Shown here: one piece after another, positions 34,700-45,822 of the stretch
Layout of the letters: every line of letters begins with the position of its first letter
How positions within the stretch are numbered: the stretch's first letter is position 1
Origin: Sipunculus nudus
Lineage: Eukaryota; Annelida; Sipuncula; Golfingiida; Sipunculidae
DNA: 64,000 bases
Direction: 5' to 3'
NCBI GenBank assembly: GCA_026874595.1
Contig: CM049308.1
Span: 24,206,367 to 24,270,366, forward strand
Position numbers and translations under genes: made by a program
The notes under the pieces: model-generated
The model's input: only the letters and a program-made list of their open reading frames with translations
What the model was told of the DNA's origin: nothing
Databases searched by the model: none

Positions 34700-34986
34700 T
34701 GCTCCTCTGATATGGTTCTATATAAAGGATTTGATTATGACGTCACAAACTCTCAATAACTGGGAATGAATCAACTTTTTTCTAGTGATCCTGGTCCCTT
34801 GGCTGTCAACTGCATTTGAGTCTGATTCTATTCTGTATTCAGACTGTTACATGTTAAAATAATGCAGCCTTCGCTATTCAAAATAGTTTCCCGGTATTGT
34901 CCCTGATGTGGTGACATCACTTGTATAGTTCACCTGTAATAAAGCTGTTCTTGTTCATGCCACGGACTTTCTGAAGTGTTTTAACA
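34700..34986 (+). mobile_element. Ty3/gypsy 5' LTR (left limit unknown)
   Basis: A TATA-like 'ctatataaagg' (34719), an AATAAA-type signal ('gtaataaagctg', about 34935) and a terminal ...TTTTAACA at 34986 are followed at once by a candidate primer-binding site. No 3' LTR was seen, so the start of the LTR cannot be fixed. The sequence from 34010 to 34700 shows nothing recognisable. Confidence 0.6.
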
Positions 34987-35006
34987 TGGTGGCAACGGGG
35001 TTCAAG
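34987..35006 (+). other. Candidate primer-binding site of the gypsy element
   Basis: TGGTGGCAACGGGGTTCAAG starts directly after the LTR's CA. Its complement ends in CCA and contains a TTGAACCCC T-arm-like segment, as expected of a tRNA 3' end. Confidence 0.6.
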
Positions 35007-35240
35007 TTAAAATGGACACGTGGTGGTAAGGTTAAGTCTGCTTTAAACCTGTAGACAACGCCTACAGACCCCAGAGAAACCATATTAACCGGAAATTGCT
35101 CGAACGGTCTAAGAACCCATATTATCGCTCACACGTGCCTGACGGCCCACATTTGCTTATACCAGAACGTTGGATTAAAACCCCAGTGTATGATAACGGC
35201 TTAGAATAAAATAGACAATGATCTTATCAGTCAGCCCACC

Positions 35241-37130
35241 ATGGCATATTGCACAGAGTGATTCTCACGTGGAAACTGGCAAAAACCAGCATCGGGCAAA
35301 ACATGCAAAACATGTTGCAAAATAGGACACTTTGCCAAAACATGTCACACAGCCAAGCTCAGAGAGGATAAACCTCAGAAACAAGACACTGTGCAAACCA
35401 CAGGGGATGAGGATGTAGAAGTTCTTCTCAAAATTACCCCGAATTGCACAAACTGCAAATCAATGATGGCCGACATGATTCTTGATAGCACAAGGGTCAA
35501 GTTTCAAACTGATAGTGGAGCCAGCTTCAATGTAGTACCAAGACAGCTGGTACCAAACATTGAACTCGAACCGTATACAACTAAGGTTGTTGTTTGGAAT
35601 AAGGAAGTAGAAAAACCCCTTTGGCAAATGTAGGACAACGATACAGAACTGTGGAAATGACAAGAAATATTCCGTGGAAAATTTAGTGATAGAGGAATAA
35701 AACCACTCTACTGTGCAAGCGGCACAGTGAAGCCATGAACTTGATAACAATACAATGAAAACATTGCTGGGGTTTACGAACATAAAGCTTTCAGCGAAAG
35801 ACTAGGAACTGCCTGAAGTGGTATATCTAACCATCGAAGCTGCAGCCGAACCTCATGGTGTAGCCTCCTGCAGAATACCATTCAGCCTCAAGGCCAAGGT
35901 CACGGCAAAGGTAGACGAACTGGCAGATTTAATGGTTATCGCTAAAGTTGATGAACCAACAGAATGGATCAGTCGCATATTTGCTAGCACCAAAGAAAAA
36001 TGGAGACTATATGTCCCCCCATAGACCCCCAAGTCCGCAACCTTTGGAGCGAGATCAATGAATTGCCATTTTGGGTGTCGTTTTGCGAGATTTGACAAAA
36101 GCAAAGGTGTTCTCCAAATTTGACCTCATAAATGGCTATTTGCATTGCCAACTTGATGAGCCATCCAGTTACTTGCCCTGCTTCATTGTTCCGTTCGGGA
36201 GATACCGCTGGTTGAGACTGCCCTTTGGGCTAGCGATATCAAGCGAAATTTTCCAGAAGAAACTACTTTCTGCTCTTGAAGGTCTTAAAGGAGTACCTTG
36301 CATCGCAGATGACAAACTAGTGTGTGGCATTGGAGATACAGAGGCAGAGGTCAACATAGACAAGAAAGTTGAGCAGCTACTCATCCATTGTGATCAATAC
36401 ACGATCAGGCTGTACCCTGACAAAACCGAGATGAGACACACGAGCATACCTTTCCAAGGCCACATCATTACAGATGAAGAAATCCGGCCAGAGCCTGATA
36501 AGATATATGCAATCACATACATATAAGAGACTCTAAAAGTGACTGACGTTCAGCGACTGGCAGGTATGGTGAATTACCTAGCCAGGTTTTTGCCAAAATT
36601 GTCTCAAGTCATGGAACCCATACGACGTTTGATGTCAAGTGACATTGGGTTCCAAAACAGAAGGATGCATTCTCCAAAGAGAAAGAGTTGGTCATTGGTG
36701 CACCCGTTTTGAGATACTACAGGCATGACCTAGATAATCATTCAGTGCGATGCCATCCCAAAGTGGCTTAGGAACAACGCTTCTGCAGAATGGCCAACCT
36801 TTTTCCTACACAAGCCGAGCTCTCATCTTCGCAGAGACTCGATATGCCCAACTGGAAAAGGAGATGTTGGCCGTGGTGTTAGCGCTGAACAAATTTTACC
36901 AATATACGTTTGACGAGTATACCACTGTGCTTAGTGACCATAAGCCACAACAGTCGATTATCTGAACTGAACTCCCCTTGCGTAATATTTAACCAGTCAC
37001 ATTGCAGGCACTATCTGATGTTGTTCGAGTTGCCGGGCGATTTGCATTGCGGTAGACTTTTTCTACCGCCCGTTGTAATACTAGCCGTGACAAACACGAC
37101 TCAGTTAGAGTCCTCCTTCTGAGTCGCGAC
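35241..37130 (+). pseudogene. Decayed Ty3/gypsy gag-pol
   Basis: In order along the strand: a CCHC zinc knuckle (C-X2-C-X4-H-X4-C, about 35308-35350) from the end of gag; an aspartic protease core with DSG (about 35510); RT motifs FSKFDL, PFGRYRWLRLPFG and IADD (36110-36320); then RNase H ending in SDHKP (36740-36965). Most of gag is missing, since only about 300 bp separate the LTR from the zinc knuckle. Stops and frameshifts occur between protease and RT (about 35632, 36024), between RT and RNase H (36526), and by one inserted base at about 36753. The lineage resembles the K02A2.6-like gypsy elements, which also carry ADD. It cannot be active. Confidence 0.85.
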
Positions 37131-37637
37131 ACAACCCAAATTGAGGACTGTCCTGCAAACCAGGCCATGCTTTATAACCGTACCTCCGCATACAGTCAAC
37201 ATTTTTTTTATTTTCTCTTCCAAACTTTTGTTCCCATCAAAAGCAATGTCCGAATGCACCAACCTGACCAATAAGGTCCCCATTTACAAGTCTTAATGAG
37301 AGCATAAAATGTGCTCTCATGATGTAATGGCGGCAATTTGCTGCTAAGCGCAACTGAATGAGATCTGGGTATGAGAGACTGACCTTATTAGAGTCTAAAA
37401 GTTGGAAGACCAGAAGATATTTTGGAGAGATTTTCATGGCTATTTATGCACCGATAATGAGCACAATTAAGCTTTGAAATCGACAGAAAACCTTTACCAC
37501 GTTACTCTCATATTAATTTCCACTGGTAAAGAATTAAATATTGCGTATTTAGAGCTTATTTTAAAATGTGTCCTCGCCGAATGGACCAAATATTAATCCA
37601 GTGATTCCAGTCTTCTTTCCTAGCTGTTGTTTATACT

Positions 37638-37638
37638 C

Positions 37639-37697
<59 letters not shown>

Positions 37698-37701
37698 AAG
37701 A
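37638..37701. repeat. (AAT)n/(AAG)n compound microsatellite
   Basis: About 10 AAT then about 11 AAG units; they encode the poly-Ile/poly-Arg open frame. Confidence 0.95.
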
Positions 37702-38470
37702 ATGAGAATAAGAATAATTCTTACTTTTATCTTTACCATCATATCATTAAATGTTATACAAAATTATAAATTTATTATCAATAATATAAGAATAATATTA
37801 GATTTACACTGTTCATTTTTCTCTATTTTTTATTTTATTGGTAGTATTGATTTTCGTATTTAATTTATATATTTTATCCTAGGTTGTTATAAGTAGGATC
37901 AATATTTGCAAAATTATCATCTTAAAATAAATAAATTGTTATAGGGCTTTTTGCACAGTGACAGATATAATGATAATTTAAATTCAGTTATTATAAAATT
38001 CATAAATATTGTTTTAATTATACACGTATTGTGAATATGATTTTACAGTTATAAATATCATCCTGACATCCAAATTGAGAATTTACAATTAATTGTCATG
38101 TTATCTGATAATCAGCATAGGGTCTTCGCTGATAGCTCAAAAATAATTTTGTTGGTATTATTGATTAACTCGGTATTTTAACAGTTGAAAAAATGTGAAT
38201 AGTAATATGGTAGAATTTTCCAAGTAGTATTAAAGTTATTTTTCAAATAATTAATGCATAAGAATCCTTTAAAAAGCTCCGTGAATTCTCCAGCGCTCTC
38301 ACGGATTTTCCGCTGGAAATGATGTTTGAAGTACACACACAATGGTTTTGCTCATACACCTGGACGAGCGTCATTGACTATTCACACCGAGGAACTATCA
38401 ATTAAAACGAGAACTGCTTCTCCGCCATTTTAGCAGGAACTGAGCCAAGAGCAAGCGAGTTTTTGCTTAT
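37702..38470. other. No gene seen
   Basis: Very AT-rich spacer. Confidence 0.5.
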
Positions 38471-38726
38471 TAACCGTGAGGCTCTCTAGTGACGATGGTG
38501 AACACTACCAAGTGTTTCGGCTACCCTCATAATCAGCCAATCAGAGATGCCTTGGCAGACATACCCGCCTGTGCTCGGACGGCAGGCAGAAATCCCCCAT
38601 ACATACAGAACAATATATTGGGTTATAACGGAATATTTCACACACATGGTACGTGTCGTTGGAGAGATAAGAAACTTATTAAAAGGTCTAGTGGGTTTAT
38701 TTGATGTGACACGATACTTGTAAGCG

Positions 38727-38885
38727 ACGAAGCGTTGTCAAAAATGACGAAAATATTTGCATCCTCATGGGGTCTTATAATGCGTTTCTCAGACATAGAT
38801 GTCCAGGCACTCTGGCAGGGCAGGGGTCCGGCCGTAATGTCAGAGGGCCGATTTGGCGCTAGTTGTAATACCCACTATGCAATCA
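38727..38885 (+). repeat. Codable dispersed repeat, copy 1
   Basis: 'gcgttgtcaaaaatgacgaa' and what follows match, on the opposite strand, 51831-51975. Both copies keep an open frame reading EALSKMTKI, SSWGLIMR and VMS(E/D)GR. About three quarters of the bases agree. The family is unknown; it may be an old transposon or a duplicated exon. Confidence 0.5.
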
Positions 38886-39159
38886 TCACATTTCAAGACA
38901 GTCTCTATACTAACCTGCATGTTTGGCCTGAGGGAAGTTATCCCCCATTGTTTGCATATTTCCTTTCTTGCAGTGCTGAATGAGTTTGGCATGGATGCAG
39001 CCGTGTAAGTTTACACACCAAGCCAATGAGATTTCTTGAATAATTTTTGAATCTTTGTTTACACGCTTAGCCAATCAGATTTTAGTTTTTCCACCAAAAT
39101 CTGACTGCGTGCTTGGCATCTTACCAAACCTGAAGAAACCACTTATTTTTCACAGCGTG

Positions 39160-39545
39160 TTAGTGGGAGGTCACCGGGAGATCACCCCCTGCTCTCGTCG
39201 CACTAAAGTCACAACCTGATGAACCATTAATGAACCATGAGATTTCAGATCGCCCCTGGGAGAAGGGTGGAGTAGACCTGTTTGAAGTGAAAGGTGTAAT
39301 ATAAACTGTTACTGTGGACCATTTTAGCAATTTCTGGGAAGTAGACCGCCTTGTTATTACAACAACGACAACAGTTATCCACAAGGACATATACATGGCA
39401 TTCCTAGATTATCGCAATACCCCTACACAAGATATACGCAATACCTCTACTTTGTATATAAGGGCGTCGAACGCGTACTATGGTTCCTACTACTGCGAAG
39501 TTGCTACAACCACAAATCCTCAACACCTACATGACAAAAATAACC
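39160..39545 (+). pseudogene. Gypsy integrase remnant
   Basis: A frame with RPWEKGGVDLFEVKG, then VTVDHFSNFWEV, marks the start of the integrase core (first catalytic Asp in VDLF). It jumps directly to LDYRNTPTQ, a motif from the far end of the core. The middle, including the other two catalytic acidic residues, is deleted. A stop interrupts VTVDHF's approach (about 39303). It may be the detached 3' part of the element at 34.7-37.1 kb. Confidence 0.7.
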
Positions 39546-39599
39546 CAGGAGACTGAGAAATAGTTGCAATGAATGGTACCACGAAAAACTTTAAAGTCC

Positions 39600-39970
39600 C
39601 CATCTGACTTGCATGTTAGTTGAAGATAAACTTTCCAGACACTAACTTTCTGCTATTATATTATGAACCCAATTCTCAAAATACGAAAAAAAAGCAGTCA
39701 TAATAACATCAAATTTTCTTTCGGTACGTTCAATATGCACGTTGTAACAAATATGCAACGATGAGAGAGACCTATCCTTGGAAATTTATTTTAGAATTTG
39801 TTATGAAATAACTTAGGAAATAGAGATAATGAATCATGGATCCCAAACAAATGATCAGTTTGTTGCAAATAAGTAAACTTATCCATCCATTCTCATTTTC
39901 ATTTTTTATAGTCGCCAGTACCGGCTGGTTGGAGCCCGGTGCAGCCATTTTGCGCCGCATCCAGCCGAGT
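39600..39970. repeat. Dispersed repeat, partner of 28090-28470
   Basis: Same order of blocks as described for the partner. Confidence 0.7.
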
Positions 39971-40235
39971 TAAGATCAAGCCAAGCCTAGCCGAGTTTAT
40001 CAGGAGGTGCCACCAATATGTCATAAAGCCGATTATGTGCAGCTCAGTCTGGCATGAAAGTACTTGCTTATGAAACCACGAAGATCAACTGTACTTGAAA
40101 TTAAATCACAAACTAGTTAAATGTAAAATAGTTGAAAAATGTCACGCATAATATTTACCTTGTTTAACAGGCGCATTTGAGTGCTTGGCTAATACGGCTT
40201 CTACGGCTGGTGATTATAGTCCTATCATCATTTCT

Positions 40236-40262
40236 GTATGTCTGTCTGTCTGTCTGTCTGTC
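40236..40262. repeat. (CTGT)n microsatellite
   Basis: Six to seven CTGT units. Confidence 0.9.
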
Positions 40263-40300
40263 CATCGCTTTTCTTCCGAAAGACCAGGACAGACTATTAA

Positions 40301-40620
40301 AGAAATTCATTTGAAATCATGGGTTCCAAATTGTGGAATAGTCTATTAACAGACACTAAAGAAGCCCCGTCCCTGTATACATTTAAGAAACCAATCAAGC
40401 ACCTGATACCGAAAGGACGGCTGGCGGATATATGACATTTAGAATTTATAGTGAAATCATTTGATATTGTACATATGTAATATTACATTATTGCATGCAT
40501 GTACTCACTTTTACTTCATTTCATATTTTATTGTTTACTGTAGTCATTTTAACCAGGATCGGGCTATGCCTTAGCATGTCCCCCTGTATAAATATTTGCT
40601 AATAAATAAATAATTAAAAC
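40301..40620 (+). mobile_element. LINE 3' end (ORF2 tail and 3'UTR)
   Basis: A frame from 40301 to the TGA at 40435 reads GSKLWNSLL, then LYTFKKPIKHL. This is the LWNSLP...FK..L tail common to many LINE reverse-transcriptase ORFs. It is followed by about 180 bp of 3'UTR and an A-rich end ('aataaataaataattaaa'). The 5' portion is absent, as is usual for a truncated insertion. Confidence 0.65.
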
Positions 40621-41079
40621 GAAATAATACATTGAATAAATATAGATACATACATTACGGCCTCTAAATAAGAGAGACTTTACTGTTAACCATGGCCATA
40701 ATATTTGTTTTTAGGAGTACATAGCATTTGGATATTGTAGAATTAGGTCGAATGTCAATGATACACGGCCAATTCATTCGGACTACCTCGGCCGAATACG
40801 TTTGCTTCTAGCCTCGGAAGTATCTATTGCCCGACAATACACCACCAATCATTTTGTAGTGGTCGCCTGACATCAAAAACTTCTAGAAAAGATCACAGTC
40901 TCCACAAGAATACATTGACTTGCCATAATAAAGTGTATTATATTGGCTTGATATGTTGGTAAACATCAACTATGACCAGTTCCCGAGGTAATTTAACTGT
41001 AAAGTTCAGTTAAACACAAATGCTTCATTAATCACCCATTGAGTTGACTTAAAAGGTGGAATATGTTAGGACTGGCAGT

Positions 41080-41310
41080 CCCTGTACACAAAGTATATCG
41101 TTTTGCTCTTACAAAGTGCACAACAGGTGTGCAGTTGACCTTGCCTTGTCGGAATACCTTCCGTGGTCGACCTCTTTGTACATCCGAGCAAGAAGCCAAC
41201 AGATACGGCGGAGGTTTTCCGAATGACGGCCATTTTCCATGAGCATGCGTACAAAACACATTGATGACATCATCAGGCTGGTGTAACTTGCGCATGTCCG
41301 AGAAAATGTC
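41080..41310 (-). pseudogene. Coding-like GC-rich fragment of unknown origin
   Basis: On the minus strand, after TGTTTAG|GATGGAC, the sequence has GC-rich, codon-like texture. One frame gives MDIFSDMRKLHQPDDVINVF, and after a shift of frame another gives RMLMENGRHSENLRRICWLL. Two adjoining frames each look protein-like only over half the segment, which suggests a frameshifted exon or retrogene. I do not recognise it. Confidence 0.35.
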
Positions 41311-41316
41311 CATCCT

Positions 41317-41320
41317 AAAC

Positions 41321-41355
<35 letters not shown>

Positions 41356-41356
41356 C
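41317..41356. repeat. (AC)n microsatellite
   Basis: About 19 AC units with one interruption. Confidence 0.95.
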
Positions 41357-41359
41357 TTT

Positions 41360-42773
41360 AACAAATGTTCTGAAATAGTTTCTACTTGTCGTCACGGAGC
41401 AAAGACAAAATATGAAATGATCGTTCCATTGTAGTTTAAATCTAGTCAACAGGTAGTAACCAACGGCAGTGACTTTGTACATCCATCACAGAAAGGAATT
41501 TTCATGCTCTGTTACAAAACATAGAGCGCTATATGACCATGGAGAAAAACAACAAACAACTATCGCATATACTTTGATATGAAAACGGTTCAAACGTGAA
41601 CAGATGTCAGTCCAATACTTTATTTCATGTTTCTTTCCCGGTAAAATTGATACAGATACCTTTAACTCATTTCATTAATGCTGTTCCACATTTCATAAAT
41701 GCATATTTTCTAGGCCCTTGACATAATATCAATAAATCTAGTTTACTTCTTTTTTACATGGTTAGCATGCATGTTGATATTTTATGGTGTACGGATACCA
41801 GTTAGTGAAAAAAACACTAACATAAATGTGCTCACATTGCACTTGTAGTTTGTATTCATTCTCTGCACTTATTCATACAATGTAATCAAAATTGTTAGTA
41901 ACCTGAATGGCCTATCATATGTTATATTCAGTTACAATATTTTGCACATATATGTTTACTTTTATAGTACTGCCATGCTATTTGTAATGTTTAAAATTCA
42001 ATTTACAATCAGGGCCTAGTGAAAGATCAGTATATTCTGAACAAGCAACCCTGAATAAAGATATATTTATAAATATAATAATAATAATAATAATTAACCT
42101 GCAGACATGAGATAAAACGGACTCCACTCTGTCAAATGAGGAAATCCTGGAAATTAGGAATATTATGTTCTATCGACTTGCAATTAAGAAATTAAAAAAG
42201 TCCTGTATATGTTCACCCATGTAGTTTTTGCACAAGGTAATTTCATTTTATATACTAAACATTCTGTAAACAGCCACGGAGATACACGTCTTGTATAATG
42301 TAAATGTAACCTTAATGCACTTTTCGATATTTGCTTTATGATTTTGTGAGGAAGCATGCATGAACTTCGACGAAAACACTACAGAAAAAAAATGATAATT
42401 TGCCAGTATATAATTTTTGTATAAGACGGCTCATTTTCGATACATTCGATGAACAATATTTCCATAAAATGAAATAAAAAAGTGACATCGTTTTAAATAG
42501 GGTTTTATGATATAAGACGGAGTAAATTTTAATGAAAAATAGAAATAATAAACAATGACAAAACATGGAAAAATTACGTTAAGTGACCAGATAAATTTGT
42601 GTAGCAAACATTCATGGATTCGTGGATATTGTCCACAACGCAAATTCATTTGAACATTTTAAAACTATACACGTGCACTTGCATGTCTGCAGGACGTCGA
42701 TGACATCGAAATTATATATATATATATATTCACACGCGATAGCGAAGTCCATGGACACGTTTCAATATAATCT
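41360..42773. other. Region downstream of the nucleotidase gene; no gene seen
   Basis: AT-rich. It should contain the 3'UTR of the minus-strand nucleotidase, but its polyadenylation site could not be chosen. A short (TA)n lies at 42714-42729. Confidence 0.45.
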
Positions 42774-42955
42774 CTATATGAAGGTTGTCAATAAAAATGC
42801 CAATGTCAAGGCCAAGGCCGCTTTTGGTGCTGCAGCGCCCCCTGTATTACATCCTTGTTCGTCTGTAGTCCTTACTATAATTCTGTCCTCCAGACCATGA
42901 GTGACAGGAGAGACTTTTTGCATATATGCTGATAACGAATCTGATCCTAGAGTAC
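42774..42955 (-). CDS. 5'-nucleotidase last exon (GPI signal)
   Basis: Acceptor TTGTAG|GTACTC at 42955 and TAG stop at 42774-42776. Encodes LSAYMQKVSPV, EDRI and the GPI-attachment tail. Confidence 0.88.
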
Positions 42956-45786
42956 CTACAATACAGGGAATGAATAATAAAATGAAAATAGAAATTCGCA
43001 CCCAGAGAGCGCATACCTCCGCCAAAGCAGCTCATTACCCCCATATGTTCTTGTCTGAAATGCATCATTTTTCCTTTAAAAAATCCTGGATCTAGAACGT
43101 GATCCGGATCAACCCCAACATTTAATCAATTGTTTCTTTTATCATTGCCGAGCTATACTGAAAATTTTATCAAAATCCATCAATAACTATTCGAGTAATG
43201 TAGCTAACAGACAAACAGACATACAGACAAACAAACGCCGCCAAGAACTTAAACCCTTCCGCTTGGCGGAGGTAATAATAAAATGAAACAGCAAAGGATA
43301 TTTCAGGTTTTAAGACCTTGATTTTAAGAAAAATCTCGTTTTAAGTTAACTCCTATTTAAAACAAACAAACCTCTTTATTCTACAAACACATAAATGTTC
43401 AGGGAGTCTATGTTAACATATGTATGTGCATATATCATACATACGTTTCCGTATATCGTACATACGTATACAACGTATCGGATTCTAAATCACAAACCAT
43501 ACTAAACAAATACATTTATGTATACCATACATAATTATGCATATATGGTAGTGCGTTTGACGTTAGTGAGTTTTAACACAGTGAACTAAGAAATATAGAA
43601 ATGAAAATCGGTAAAACATCAACACCTAGAATACATATTGGTATGAAGAAAACAATACTTTACCTATATAAACCTCTCCTAGTTTCCTTTCCTTAAAGAT
43701 AGTATAGCCATCGCCACCGTTGCTGAGAAAATTACTGGTGAGAACGTTATAGATGGCGTTGTCATCGAGAGGCTGGTACGTAGGCATGTTACATGACGCA
43801 CACCGCACACGTACAGAGGTAACACGGTTTTGTCTGGGCTTATTTACATTGAATATAGTTCTTAAACCTGAAAAAAACGGACACAGATTTATTAATTGTT
43901 GTTGTAAGCATAATTTCCATACAATATTAGATCTGTAGTTGAAGGCTACATACCTCCGCCGATTATCCGTGAAAATATAATACCTCACCTGCTTGCAGGG
44001 GTATAATACGCAAAAATGATTTAGCAGATAAAGGCATGTCAAAGGCTCTATCTTTGAGCATAATTATCCCTCAGTGAAAAGTGAATCAACAAAACCTTTT
44101 ACGCGCATGCGCCGAATAATCACACCAATCAGTAAAGCATCCATCGTTTACCTACTGGTACTTTATACCCACATCGCCAGTCCTGATTTTCATTTGAATG
44201 AATCATTTAACAATATACGCTTTTAGAACACAACGCTGAGCCTTTTTATTTCTTCAGCGTACATCAGGGGGCGCTGTGTGGAGTAACCGAGTCAATTGAC
44301 GAATTCCAGAAGCAGAAAGATACCAAACTGTATTTCACAATGTGTGTCTTTGTAGTGTTTTAAAAGAAAGTCCATGGAACACATATGGAAATATCTGGTA
44401 GAGCCTTAACGATTGATCAGCATCATTAAAATCAATCAATGAGAATACTGGTGTTTGGGGGGGGGGGTTATGTACAGCGTAAAGTAAGTATTAGAAATCG
44501 TAGGCTAAATTTAGTAAGGAGAAATCAGAAATACAAGATATGAACAATATTACGTTAGGTCAGAGGTCAAACAATATCGAACTAGATGCCAACTATTAGG
44601 TTATTGTTACGTATTAAGAATTCTTTCTCGCGGACGCTGATAAGCATTTATTTTACAACATTGAAAACTAGTATTAATTTATGTGCCAAGTATTGTGAAG
44701 GATTTGTCCTGTGGAAGTAAATATTTTGTATCTGTAACATGCCTATAAATATTTTTATATAGGTAAAACGTATCCAGCAATATTTGATCAATTAATTTTA
44801 GGTGATATACTCGAAGGACAAACAGACGTCTGTGTAATCTCTGGTATTAGATATCAGTGATACAGCACTCTAGCTCAAACTCAACCCATGATTAAAAGGA
44901 TTAGGACGCGGGATTTAACTGGCAAAACTCTGTAACTCTGTAAATCTGAGGTAAGCAAAAGTGGGGATATATTAAACCACTGCAAGAAATTAGGCACAGT
45001 CTAGCAGAAAAAGAAATAAATTTCTCGTTGATTTGATAATCAATGCATTTAGAATATTAAAAAGTATGAGAAGTGTTTCTAGCCTTTACCATGGGTCCGC
45101 AAAATTGAAAAAATAGGATACAAATTATGATTTGTTGAAATGAAACATTTTCTAACAGGTATAAAAAAACTTTCATCGTTCTTCTAGAGCTGGTATTCCA
45201 TTATATGCGCATGCAGCTGGGAATCGGACACATTCTTGGATTTATTTCAAATAAGTGCGTATGCAGTACGTATGCATATATATGTATGCGTATGCAACAC
45301 GTTTCGATAGCTTATTGTAGCAATTTAAAACGCAATTACACATTTGTCTCGTGCAGTGGTTTAATATATCCCCACTTTTGCTGCAGACGTACGCAACTAA
45401 GCATACGCATACATGGAATGCAAACTTAAACCAAATATAAACTGATATATGCACGTTATATGTAAAGGTGATAAACCTTTAAATACATACCGGAGACCTG
45501 TAGAAACCGCCCTGACATGTGGTCTTCGCCGTACTGATCCACGCTGTACTCCAGGGCAGCCCGGAGGTCCGACCCTCTCAGCTTTATCATGGTCAGCTCA
45601 TTACGGAAAGGAAGCACCGTCATCACGTCGTGCTGGATCACTTTTCCTGTGGGTACAACGTATAACATACTCTCTCAATTAGTTCGCGAGGGTTTCAAAT
45701 TCGCGAATACCGCGATAGGAAAATTATCGCGAAAATAAAACAATTGTGAATGAGATGCCCCATCAGCACAGGTTAACAGTCATTTA

Positions 45787-45822
<36 letters not shown>

